Of a stretch of 34,007 bases of DNA, positions 6,570 through 13,721 are shown piece after piece. The position numbers and the translations under genes were made by a program. The stretch comes from a virus. Location: positions 1 to 34,007 of the IMG/VR virus record IMGVR_UViG_3300005436_000025. One strand, written 5' to 3'. The notes beneath the pieces are model-generated. The model did no database searches and was not told the DNA's origin. It was given only the letters and a program-made list of their open reading frames with translations. Each line of letters starts with the position of its first letter. The stretch's first letter is position 1.

Positions 6570-6791
6570 GTGCCGCGCGGGAAGTTTGAGAGGCGTAAGG
6601 CTAACGGCTACCTTCGGTGGCGCGAGGCGCTTACGCAGAAGTTCTACGAACTCGAACGGACCTACGGTACGACGGAAGCCGTTATCCGAATCTGGCGAGG
6701 TGGAATGCGTGCAGCATACGACGCACGACGCCTCGGACGAACACGTTCACGATTGGAGCATCATGACATACCGAATCGCCGAGAAGTTTAA
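6570..6791 (+). CDS. Small basic hypothetical protein overlapping queE
   Basis: Unrecognised, 73 residues, GTG start 2 nt after queD, no clear ribosome site, 29-nt overlap with the queE start. Basic (PRGKFERRK at the N-terminus), with a likely helix REALTQKFYELERTYG. It explains an otherwise empty 195-nt gap and its codons look coding; the competing frame upstream of queE does not read like protein. Confidence 0.5.
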   Translation: MPRGKFERRKANGYLRWREALTQKFYELERTYGTTEAVIRIWRGGMRAAYDARRLGRTRSRLEHHDIPNRREV

Positions 6792-7470
6792 GAGCCCTCA
6801 GGGCGAAGGGATCTACACGGGAACCCCGATGGCTTTCATCCGGTTCGTCGGATGCAGCGTCGGGAAGACCATCTGCCAGCACTGCGATACCGACTTCGAC
6901 ACGATACTGAACTGGCGGGGAGGTGGCGAATTCTCCGATCACGAACTCATCGAATACGTCGTGCGTCGCCCCCGCTACGACCACGTCTGCTTCACTGGCG
7001 GCGAGCCATTCGACCAGGACCTCGAGAACCTGATCAAAGCGTTCATCCAGCTCGGCGTGATGGTCCACATCGAAACGTCCGGCACGAAGAAACGACCCTT
7101 CGGCGAACTCGGTATCCAGTCCTCAATGCTCTGGACCTGCGTCAGCCCGAAGCCCGGCTTCCTCGAAGAGGTCGTCATGTCTGCCGACGAAGTCAAGGTC
7201 ATCGTCCCCGGCCTCGGGGACATCAATCCGAAGGTTCCTTCACACTGGGCGATTCAACCGTTCGCAGAGTGCGACGGCCAGCTCAAGCGGTGGCCTGACA
7301 TCACCGACGCCCTCCGCTGGGCGGACGCTGGCAAAACCGTCTTCCTCCAACCCCGGAACGGGAAGGTCGAGATCGACAAGAACAACCTCATGTACGTCCT
7401 CGACCTCCTCCGGGAATACCCGCAGTTGAGGATCTCCACTCAACTGCATAAGATCCTGAAGGTGCAGTAG
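6763..7470 (+). CDS. queE: 7-carboxy-7-deazaguanine synthase QueE (radical SAM)
   Basis: QueE contracts carboxytetrahydropterin to 7-carboxy-7-deazaguanine using SAM and a 4Fe-4S cluster. The protein has 235 residues, with SPQGEG (residues 11-16) for substrate binding, cluster cysteines C31, C38 and C41, CDTDF (41-45) and the SAM-binding FTGGEP (77-82). The cluster loop is C-x6-C-x2-C, unlike the classical C-x3-C-x2-C and unlike the long-loop (C-x14-C-x2-C) type with which it shares CDTDF. ATG 6763 puts the protein start right before the conserved YRIAEKFKSPQGEG; the longer frame from 6586 overlaps the preceding gene. The next gene starts in its stop codon. Confidence 0.93.
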   Translation: MTYRIAEKFKSPQGEGIYTGTPMAFIRFVGCSVGKTICQHCDTDFDTILNWRGGGEFSDHELIEYVVRRPRYDHVCFTGGEPFDQDLENLIKAFIQLGVMVHIETSGTKKRPFGELGIQSSMLWTCVSPKPGFLEEVVMSADEVKVIVPGLGDINPKVPSHWAIQPFAECDGQLKRWPDITDALRWADAGKTVFLQPRNGKVEIDKNNLMYVLDLLREYPQLRISTQLHKILKVQ

Positions 7471-7649
7471 TGGAAGACACCAAGATCATGTGGACGATCT
7501 ACCACATCCCTTCCGCCAGCTGGCATCAGGGAGACTCGAACCTTCAGCTCTACTGGGCGGAACATGAAGCCCGACTCGAGTGTCTTCGACGCGGAGGCGG
7601 TCTTGAAGTCTGGAAGCCGCTTCGCGTAGTCGTCCGGGTGAAGCCATGA
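7470..7649 (+). CDS. Short hypothetical protein after queE
   Basis: A 59-residue frame from GTG 7470, which shares one base with the queE TAG, to TGA 7647-7649, which overlaps the next ATG. Its sequence (VEDTKIMWTIYHIPSASWHQ and onward) is Trp/Leu-rich with a basic end and no known motif. It fills a gap with the same coupled-overlap style as its neighbours. Confidence 0.6.
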   Translation: MEDTKIMWTIYHIPSASWHQGDSNLQLYWAEHEARLECLRRGGGLEVWKPLRVVVRVKP

Positions 7650-8020
7650 AGGTCCTCGACCCAGGTCACGCGTACCAGCTTCAGTACCTCGACGGTCCTC
7701 AGGACAAGGGGTGGGATACACTCGTCTTCGTCAAGCGCGAGGGAGAGAACTACCCCGGTAACGTCGGGCACCACGCCGGGACGACGATGCAAGAGGTCCT
7801 CCGAGCTCTGATCGACCGAGTCCAGTACGTCAACGGTCAAGTTCCAGACCCGACGAACGAGCAGGTACTTCAACACCTTCGCTCGGCGATCTGGTACCTC
7901 GAACTCCGTGCAGCTCGGCGTCACGGTCGACAGTTCCGTGCTCCTGAACGCTTTATCGAAACCTCTCCGACGTGCCCGAAGTGCTTGCACATCGGATGCG
8001 AAGGAGCTTGCCATCCATGA
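7646..8020 (+). CDS. Conserved-looking phage protein with C-terminal zinc knuckle
   Basis: Not assigned to a named family, but its build recalls a common phage hypothetical: N-terminal PGHAYQLQYLDG, a loop GHHAGTTMQEVLRALIDRVQ (residues about 41-60), a helical LQHLRSAIWYLELRAARRHGR, then a C-terminal CPKC-x4-C-x3-C cluster that could bind zinc. It has 124 residues with ATG overlapping the preceding stop. It lies between queE and folE, so a link to modification is possible but unproven. Confidence 0.65.
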   Translation: MKVLDPGHAYQLQYLDGPQDKGWDTLVFVKREGENYPGNVGHHAGTTMQEVLRALIDRVQYVNGQVPDPTNEQVLQHLRSAIWYLELRAARRHGRQFRAPERFIETSPTCPKCLHIGCEGACHP

Positions 8021-8256
8021 TGTACCCGGGGCGCGTCCCACCGATCGGACCAGAGTCGACTCTCCTCGAGACGGCTCTCCACTTCCGTCGGCCTGGAGGC
8101 TCGATCCGGATCAACGGAGAGACGGCTCCGGGACTTTCCGTCTACGACCCGAAGACCGATACATGGTACCTTTATACAAACGCCTACATTCTGACGCTGC
8201 GGGAGAACACACTAAACGCCATGCTCCTCCCGCCGAACGTCAAGGAGACGAAATGA
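8017..8256 (+). CDS. Small hypothetical protein
   Basis: Unrecognised, about 80 residues. Two adjacent ATG codons (8017, 8020) overlap the previous stop. The central part is beta-rich (SIRINGETAPGLSVYDPKTD, then TWYLYTNAYILTL), like a small barrel or sandwich. It ends over the start of the next gene. Confidence 0.55.
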   Translation: MMYPGRVPPIGPESTLLETALHFRRPGGSIRINGETAPGLSVYDPKTDTWYLYTNAYILTLRENTLNAMLLPPNVKETK

Positions 8257-8459
8257 CTCGCGGGCCTCGAATCCAAGTCGTACTCCACCGAGATGAGCCG
8301 GACGCAGCGGAAGACCTCGTCATGTTCGCGAGGGCACTCTCCCGGAAGCATATCCTCTCGTGGGATTGTAAGGTCGTCGAGTTGGACACGTCCGAAGAGT
8401 CGGAGACCGCAATTGTCACTATTCAGTTCGACGACGCTCCGTCCGTCGTCCCGGAGTAA
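8253..8459 (+). CDS. Small hypothetical protein
   Basis: Unrecognised, 68 residues, ATG 8253 with AAGGAG at 8242-8247. Alternating strand and helix (IQVVLHRDEPDAAEDLVMFA, then TAIVTIQF), resembling a small alpha/beta fold. The frame opens earlier at 7908 but that part is a shadow of two upstream genes. Confidence 0.55.
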   Translation: MTRGPRIQVVLHRDEPDAAEDLVMFARALSRKHILSWDCKVVELDTSEESETAIVTIQFDDAPSVVPE

Positions 8460-8461
8460 TC

Positions 8462-8956
8462 ATGCATCCAGCAGCATATGACTACGTCCACGCGTCCGTC
8501 CAACGGTACAAGCTCCGCTACCTCCCGATGCTCGAAATCGGCTCCCGCCTCATCAACGGGACGATCCGAGACCTCTTCACGACGACGTATGGGATTGATA
8601 TCCTCCCAGGCGCCTACGTCGACACCGTCGCCTGCGGTAGCACGTACACACCGCCGACCCCTCCCGAAGTCATCGTCTGCTGCGAGGTCTTCGAGCACAC
8701 GCCCCTCGCAGAAGCCATATGTCACAATGTGTTCAGGATTCTCAAACCCGGAGGTTACTTCATCGTTACTGCAGCTGGCCTCGCACGTGCTCCGCACAGC
8801 GCCTTCAACGGCGGAGGCCTTCGAGAGAACGAGTTCTACCGGAACGTCAGCGCAACCGATCTCGCGAGCTGGCTCTCCGAATTCCACATCCTCGAGATCG
8901 AAGTTCGCGGAGAAGATATCCGCGCCGTCGCCCGAAAGGAACCCCTCGATGCGTAA
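8462..8956 (+). CDS. Class I SAM-dependent methyltransferase
   Basis: Probable Rossmann-fold methyltransferase of 164 residues (Methyltransf_11-like). Motif I is recognisable but degenerate (MLEIGSRLINGTI, about residues 23-35). A motif II region ends in GIDILPG, and VIVCCEVFEHT (about 69-79) and ILKPGGYFIVTAAG (about 94-107) match motifs IV-V of the family. It lies directly before folE and overlaps it by 8 nt, so it is expressed with preQ0 genes. Its substrate cannot be read from the sequence: DNA base, deazaguanine derivative or a host molecule are all possible. DpdM, the known phage dPreQ1 methylase, is described with a different fold, so that label is not used. Confidence 0.75.
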   Translation: MHPAAYDYVHASVQRYKLRYLPMLEIGSRLINGTIRDLFTTTYGIDILPGAYVDTVACGSTYTPPTPPEVIVCCEVFEHTPLAEAICHNVFRILKPGGYFIVTAAGLARAPHSAFNGGGLRENEFYRNVSATDLASWLSEFHILEIEVRGEDIRAVARKEPLDA

Positions 8957-9530
8957 TCGTCGTGCAACTGATAATCCGCACCCGCCTCACCGCGACATCG
9001 TGAAGATGGCTAAGGGCGTTCGCACCCTCCTCGAAGGAATGGGCTGCGACTTGAAAGACCCGAACTACGTAGGAACGCCGGAGCGCGTAGCGCGAATGTT
9101 CTCCGAGATGCTGACACCCCAGCCGAACAACTGGGCGACGTTCCCTTCACGGAGCTCGGACCTCGTCGTCCTTCGCAACCACAAGGTCGTCGCGATCTGC
9201 CCGCACCACCTTCAGCCCGTCGAGATCAAGTGCTTCGTCGGGTACATCCCCCACAAGAAGACGCTGGGGATCTCCAAGCTCGCCCGCGTCGTCGAAGAGC
9301 AACTCTGGCAGCCGATGCTCCAGGAGGACCTCGCTGCTGCCGTCGCCGAATCCCTTGACCGTGTCCTGGAGCCGAAGGGCGTCGGCGTCATCCTCTCCGG
9401 GGTTCACGGGTGCATGCGCTTCCGCGGAGTCGAGTCCGATGGAGACGTCGTCACGGACGTGATGAAAGGCGTCTTCCTGCTGAACCCGGCTGCCCGCATG
9501 GAATTCCTCCATATCGTGGGGCAGGTGTAA
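8949..9530 (+). CDS. folE: GTP cyclohydrolase I FolE
   Basis: FolE turns GTP into dihydroneopterin triphosphate, the first step toward preQ0. The protein has 193 residues. It shows GTPERVARM (residues 42-50), the zinc ligands C84 and H87 in CPHHLQP and C155 in HGCMRFRG (equivalents of E. coli C110, H113, C181), and a normal helical N-terminus. ATG 8949 overlaps the methyltransferase stop; the longer open frame from 8478 is that gene's shadow. In this setting it most likely feeds QueD rather than folate. Confidence 0.94.
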   Translation: MRNRRATDNPHPPHRDIVKMAKGVRTLLEGMGCDLKDPNYVGTPERVARMFSEMLTPQPNNWATFPSRSSDLVVLRNHKVVAICPHHLQPVEIKCFVGYIPHKKTLGISKLARVVEEQLWQPMLQEDLAAAVAESLDRVLEPKGVGVILSGVHGCMRFRGVESDGDVVTDVMKGVFLLNPAARMEFLHIVGQV

Positions 9531-9531
9531 C

Positions 9532-9819
9532 ATGGAACGCTGGCATACTCTCGCCGTCTACCGTTCGTACAAATACATCGGGACTCAGGCCGACGTCTGG
9601 GAGCATCCCGACTTCACTGCAACCGTCTGGTCCTTCACCCGTGGAGGTTCCTCGCCGCAGATTCACGAGGTCGACGTTCCTCCGGACTACGACAAAGGCC
9701 TGCTCTCGACCGTGATGAACGGCCACGCCTGCACGCTCGAGACGTTCGACGAAGCTCTCGTGGAACTCGGGTACACACGGGACGACATCCTCAACGCTGT
9801 TCGGAGCGCCGGAGCATGA
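9532..9819 (+). CDS. Hypothetical protein before the DNA polymerase
   Basis: Unrecognised, 95 residues, ATG 2 nt after the folE stop, its end overlapping the polymerase start by 4 nt (ATGA). Aromatic N-terminus (WHTLAVYRSYKYIG) with beta character, then an acidic helical C-terminus. No motif seen. Confidence 0.6.
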   Translation: MERWHTLAVYRSYKYIGTQADVWEHPDFTATVWSFTRGGSSPQIHEVDVPPDYDKGLLSTVMNGHACTLETFDEALVELGYTRDDILNAVRSAGA

Positions 9820-12563
9820 GCGAGGACATTGTCCAGAATGCAAGAGTCGAGGTCGACCCAGTCGAGGACAATCCGTTCGGGAAACCGGATGAGTGTCGGC
9901 GATGCACCCTGTTCAAAGAACCGGGGATGGTCAAGGGTCACGGGAATCGCAACGCAAGTATCTTCTACCTAGGGGAGGGACCTGGTGCCGAAGAAGTTGA
10001 CACGCCGATCTGGTTCAACGAGGACAAGCACGGGTTCGCCCGCGCGAACATGCAAGTCGTCCTCCGTGTACGCGGCGACGGTGAGCCTGTCACGAGTACC
10101 GTCGGATTTCGACCTGAGAGGATGGCTCCGTTTGTTGGAGGTTCGGGGCGCATCCGCAACGCTCTGCTTGCACACGCCGGACTGCACAAGGACGTACATC
10201 TTTTTACCTCCAACTGCGTGCGGTGCAGACCGCCGGGTAACCGCAAGCCGACGCAATACGAAATCGCGTGCTGCGCGCACTTCCTCCTAGAGGAGCTCGA
10301 AGATGTCGACCCGAACGTCATCATCGCCGCGGGGGACACCGCGCTCGAAACCCTCACGGGCAAGAAGAAGATCGGGATCTACCGAGGAGTCCCTACCTCC
10401 GGACCGCGACGGCAACTTCCCGGAGCCTCCGATGCATCTCGATCGCAAGGGAGCGGAGGAGCTGTACCAGCGAATCCAGGAGCAACTGCTGAAGGATCCT
10501 CACCAAGTCTCCAGCCTAGTGATCGGGAAGTCGGCGGAGGAGCTGTACAGGATGTTCGGCCCGAGCGCTACAAAGTCTTCCCAACCTGGCACCCCGCCTT
10601 TATCATGCGGAGCCAGCACAACTGGGCCTTCGCCGTCCACGACCTGGCGCGCGCGAAAGTTGAGAGCTCGTATCCGGAAATCCGTCGTATACCGTTCGTC
10701 GTTGACCGACAGGCAAGCCTTGGGGGAACTCGAGAGACTCTGCTCAGTGCTGCTCGAAGACGGGGAGCCATCACGTTCGACTTCGAAACTACTGGTCTCG
10801 AACCGGACTCCAGTGGTATTGAAATGTGCGGTTTTGTCGGGGAGCCAGAGAAAGCTTTCGTGTACGATTGGACCCTTGGTGCTCAGCAGCTCTTCGATGA
10901 GGTTTTTGCAGACCCTGACATCGAGATCTGCGGTCAGAACATACTCTACTTCGACATCCCGTACGCGGAAGCGAAGGGGCGAAAGGTAAGGTGGGACGAA
11001 CGTATCTTCGACACGATGGTCGTGATGCACCTGTGCAACAGCTCCTATGGACAGGTGAGTGTATCGTCACAGAACTCAGGGTCCTATGCTGGAGCGCGGG
11101 GCACGGAAAAAGACCTCGCGTTTATCGCGTCGAATTACACAGACCTCGAATACTGGAAGTCGAAGGAAAACTATCGCAACGACAAGCGCGGAGTCTGTGG
11201 CTTTGACGTGATCGCGACGGACCGTTCGGCCTACGGCCCTCAGGGCCTGAAGCAGGAGCTGATCTCGTACGGGATGTACGACCTATACTACAAGCATGTA
11301 CTTCCCGTGCACAGGCCCCTCCGCAAGATGACCACGCGAGGCGTTCGGATCCACGAAGACCGTGCTGCCCGCTGGAGCATCGTCCTCGAGCGGGAAGCCC
11401 GACGACAAGAACAGGTCTTGAAGGAGGGACTCGGCGATCCCTTCCTCAACCTGAATTCTCCCCAACAGCTGAAGGCCCTACTCTACGACAAGCTCGGCCT
11501 ACCCGTCCAGTACAAGATCGACAAGAAGCGGGGACGAGTCCCGACGACTGACAAAGACGCCATCGAACGGCTCTCGCAGATCGCTCCCGAGAACGCGATC
11601 CTGATGTCCATCGTGAACATCCGTCACATGGACAAGATGAACAGTACATACGTCCGACGTGGCCTCGAGCTCGGACGCTTGCACCCCAAATTCGGAGTGA
11701 GTAAGGCAGCCAATGGCCGATTCAACGGTTGGGACCCGAACGCTCAAAACGTGCCCGAGCAGATGCGGGATATGTGGATCCCGGACTCTGATGACTACGT
11801 TCTCCTCAGCGCCGACTCCTCTCAGATTGAATGGCGCAACTCGATGGTGCTGTCTGGCGACCCTGTGGGCTTGGAGCTACTCGCGAGCGGGGCTGACATA
11901 CACAAAGCATCGTATGCTGAGGCGTTCGGCGTCCCGATTTCGTCGGTCACGAAAGCCCAGCGCGACCTCACGAAGTTCATCGTTTACGGCCTCGCTTACG
12001 GTCGGGGAGCGGCTAGCATTGCGGCTGGGAATAACCTCCCATTCAACGACGTCGAAACGTTCATCCGGAACTTCTTCGCACGGTTCAAGGTCTTCGGCGA
12101 GTGGCGTGAGCGTCTCCCGGAGCTCGTGAAGAAGCAGCAGTACCTGGCCAATCCGTTCATGAGGCGCCGTTGGTGGTATACCAGGGAGATCACGGAGATC
12201 TACAACTTCCCTCCGTCATCGACTGCAGCCGATATGATGTACGAAGAAGTCATCCAGCTCGACCAACAGCTGCCGAAGGGTGCGGATCTCGTCTTAACGG
12301 TCCACGACGAAGTCGTCGTCCACTGTCACAAAGATGTCGTCAAGGAAGCCGCCCTCTGCATCAAGACGGTCATGCAACAGCCTTGGGACCTGATCGTCAA
12401 CTTCAGCGACCACCCGGAGAACGTACGGAAGCACTACCCGAACGGCTGGTTCTGCCCTGCGGACCTTCACGCTGGTACCGACTGGGCGATGTGCAAGTCG
12501 AAGAACCCGGAGAAGATCAAGCAGCGTGATGAACTGGAGAAGTACCTTGGCATTGCCGCTTAA
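9816..12563 (+). CDS. Family A DNA polymerase with N-terminal uracil-DNA-glycosylase domain
   Basis: Replicative polymerase of 915 residues. Residues 1-270 match family-4-type UDG: C27-x2-C30, GEGPG (about 53), PFVG, TSNCVRCRPPGNR (about 131-143), and WHPAF (about 258-262). A 3'-5' exonuclease follows: FDFETTGLEP (about 319), NILYFDIPY and YGMYDLYYKHV. Polymerase motif A is ADSSQIEWR (about 666), motif B R-x3-K-x3-Y-x3-YG (RDLTKFIVYGLAYGRG, about 714), motif C VHDE (about 829). The residue matching E. coli F762 is Tyr, as in T7 polymerase. Residues about 193-248 lie in a different natural frame (see findings), so the UDG domain may be damaged or misassembled. UDG-polymerase fusions are known in phages such as SPO1. 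Confidence 0.92.
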   Translation: MSEDIVQNARVEVDPVEDNPFGKPDECRRCTLFKEPGMVKGHGNRNASIFYLGEGPGAEEVDTPIWFNEDKHGFARANMQVVLRVRGDGEPVTSTVGFRPERMAPFVGGSGRIRNALLAHAGLHKDVHLFTSNCVRCRPPGNRKPTQYEIACCAHFLLEELEDVDPNVIIAAGDTALETLTGKKKIGIYRGVPTSGPRRQLPGASDASRSQGSGGAVPANPGATAEGSSPSLQPSDREVGGGAVQDVRPERYKVFPTWHPAFIMRSQHNWAFAVHDLARAKVESSYPEIRRIPFVVDRQASLGGTRETLLSAARRRGAITFDFETTGLEPDSSGIEMCGFVGEPEKAFVYDWTLGAQQLFDEVFADPDIEICGQNILYFDIPYAEAKGRKVRWDERIFDTMVVMHLCNSSYGQVSVSSQNSGSYAGARGTEKDLAFIASNYTDLEYWKSKENYRNDKRGVCGFDVIATDRSAYGPQGLKQELISYGMYDLYYKHVLPVHRPLRKMTTRGVRIHEDRAARWSIVLEREARRQEQVLKEGLGDPFLNLNSPQQLKALLYDKLGLPVQYKIDKKRGRVPTTDKDAIERLSQIAPENAILMSIVNIRHMDKMNSTYVRRGLELGRLHPKFGVSKAANGRFNGWDPNAQNVPEQMRDMWIPDSDDYVLLSADSSQIEWRNSMVLSGDPVGLELLASGADIHKASYAEAFGVPISSVTKAQRDLTKFIVYGLAYGRGAASIAAGNNLPFNDVETFIRNFFARFKVFGEWRERLPELVKKQQYLANPFMRRRWWYTREITEIYNFPPSSTAADMMYEEVIQLDQQLPKGADLVLTVHDEVVVHCHKDVVKEAALCIKTVMQQPWDLIVNFSDHPENVRKHYPNGWFCPADLHAGTDWAMCKSKNPEKIKQRDELEKYLGIAA

Positions 12564-12573
12564 GGAGGGATAC

Positions 12574-12984
12574 GTGGACACAGTCGACAAGTTCGAGAAG
12601 GGGAAAGGGTACAAGGTGAACAGCCTCGAAGACCTGAAGGCGATTGCTGAAGCAGTCGGGTGCACGCTCTACAAGGGAGCGGACGACGAACTCCTCTGTG
12701 ACTTCGACGAGATCAACTTCGGAGACTTCGTCGACCTCTCTGGAGTCGGAGCCCGCTCGATCATCGGCGAACGCTTTCAGCTTCAGCTGCACGACGGCTG
12801 GCGGAGCCGCAACGGGAAGACACACGTCGTCTACAAGATGGATCGTGTACTCCCGCCGCTCGCACGGATCGCCCTGCAAGCCGCCCTCGGATCCGACCCA
12901 CGACGGGAAGCCCTGGCTGTATACGAGTTCCTGTCCGCCGGAACGGACACGATCTCGCTCTTCAAGCCGAAGGAGGCGAAGTGA
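12574..12984 (+). CDS. Hypothetical protein before dpdA
   Basis: Unrecognised, 136 residues. GTG 12574 is chosen because a perfect AAGGAGG lies just upstream; the open frame from 12526 overlaps the polymerase. It begins with a helix-rich region (SLEDLKAIAEAVGC), continues with acidic DFDEINFGDFVDLSG and a beta segment, and ends Pro/Lys-rich. Its stop overlaps the dpdA start, so it is coupled to the transglycosylase and could be a partner, but nothing in it shows that. Confidence 0.65.
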   Translation: MDTVDKFEKGKGYKVNSLEDLKAIAEAVGCTLYKGADDELLCDFDEINFGDFVDLSGVGARSIIGERFQLQLHDGWRSRNGKTHVVYKMDRVLPPLARIALQAALGSDPRREALAVYEFLSAGTDTISLFKPKEAK

Positions 12985-13721
12985 TCCAGCTTGCGACGGA
13001 AATCCCAGTTGCCCACTGGCATCTGAGCTCGTGGGCGGATCTCGACTTCGTGCTAGCCCACAAGGTCCTGGACGACGCGACGTACGCGCTCCGCCTGAAG
13101 AACAGGCATCGGGATCGTACGCTGATCCTGGACAACTCCATGCACGAACTCGGTGAGGCGTTGCCGATCGAGAAGCTGAAGGATGCTGCAGCGCGGTGCC
13201 GAGCCGACTACGTCATCCCTCCGGATCGGCTCGGCGACACCTCCTGGAACACGTATCAGTTCCAACGTGCACGGAGACTCTTCTCCGAGACGGGAATCGC
13301 CGTCGTCGGCGTTATGTGCGGAGAGGACTCGATCGACCGTCAGATCGCGCTGGAGACGTACTACGAGACCACGAGCATGCTCCTTCTCCCATTCCGCCTA
13401 CCGCGTCTCCGGTGGTTTCTGGAGCATCAGGAAGCGATGACGCACTTCCGCCGGATTCACCTTCTCGGCGTGAACACCCTCGACGAGCTCCGTCACTTTG
13501 CAGCGGCTTCGCACCAACACACTAGCGTGACGTGGTCCGTCGACACGGGGAAAGCGTTCAAGTGGGCGATGCTCGGGAAGAGGCTTGAGGACCTCGAGGA
13601 TGTGAGGAAGTCGATTCCGCAGAAGGAGCTCCTGGAAATCGAGGAGGTTACGCAGGAGCAGAAGGATCTGGCGTACGAGAACACGATGTTCCTGAAGAAG
13701 GTGTGTAACGGAGAAGCATGA
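12981..13721 (+). CDS. dpdA: DNA deazaguanine transglycosylase DpdA (TGT-like)
   Basis: Probable enzyme that swaps guanine in DNA for preQ0 or a derivative. The 246-residue protein shows the phage DpdA signature ILDNSMHELGE (residues 49-59, D51), VIPPDRLGD (78-85, D81/D85), GVMCGED (109-115), LLLPFRLPR (133-141), HLLGVNTLDELR (159-170) and SVDTGKA (185-191, with D187 as the likely nucleophile matching TGT D280). TIM-barrel order is kept, but the C-terminal zinc site (C-x-C-x2-C...H) of bacterial TGT is absent: only one Cys remains near the end. GTG 12981 overlaps the preceding stop. folE, queD, queE and queC in the same arm supply the substrate. A tRNA-modifying TGT is unlikely because of size and the missing zinc site. 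Confidence 0.85.
   Translation: MIQLATEIPVAHWHLSSWADLDFVLAHKVLDDATYALRLKNRHRDRTLILDNSMHELGEALPIEKLKDAAARCRADYVIPPDRLGDTSWNTYQFQRARRLFSETGIAVVGVMCGEDSIDRQIALETYYETTSMLLLPFRLPRLRWFLEHQEAMTHFRRIHLLGVNTLDELRHFAAASHQHTSVTWSVDTGKAFKWAMLGKRLEDLEDVRKSIPQKELLEIEEVTQEQKDLAYENTMFLKKVCNGEA
13498..13509 (+). repeat. 12-mer TTGCAGCGGCTT, copy 3 (in dpdA)
   Basis: Exact copy inside dpdA, read in a different frame from copy 1 (codons for FAAAS), so protein conservation cannot explain both. Shares a 17-mer with copy 1. Confidence 0.6.

Noticed and set aside
8462-8956. DpdM (dPreQ1 methyltransferase)
   Set aside because: Sequence shows Rossmann-type motifs, whereas DpdM is reported to have a distinct fold, and no QueF that would make preQ1 was seen.
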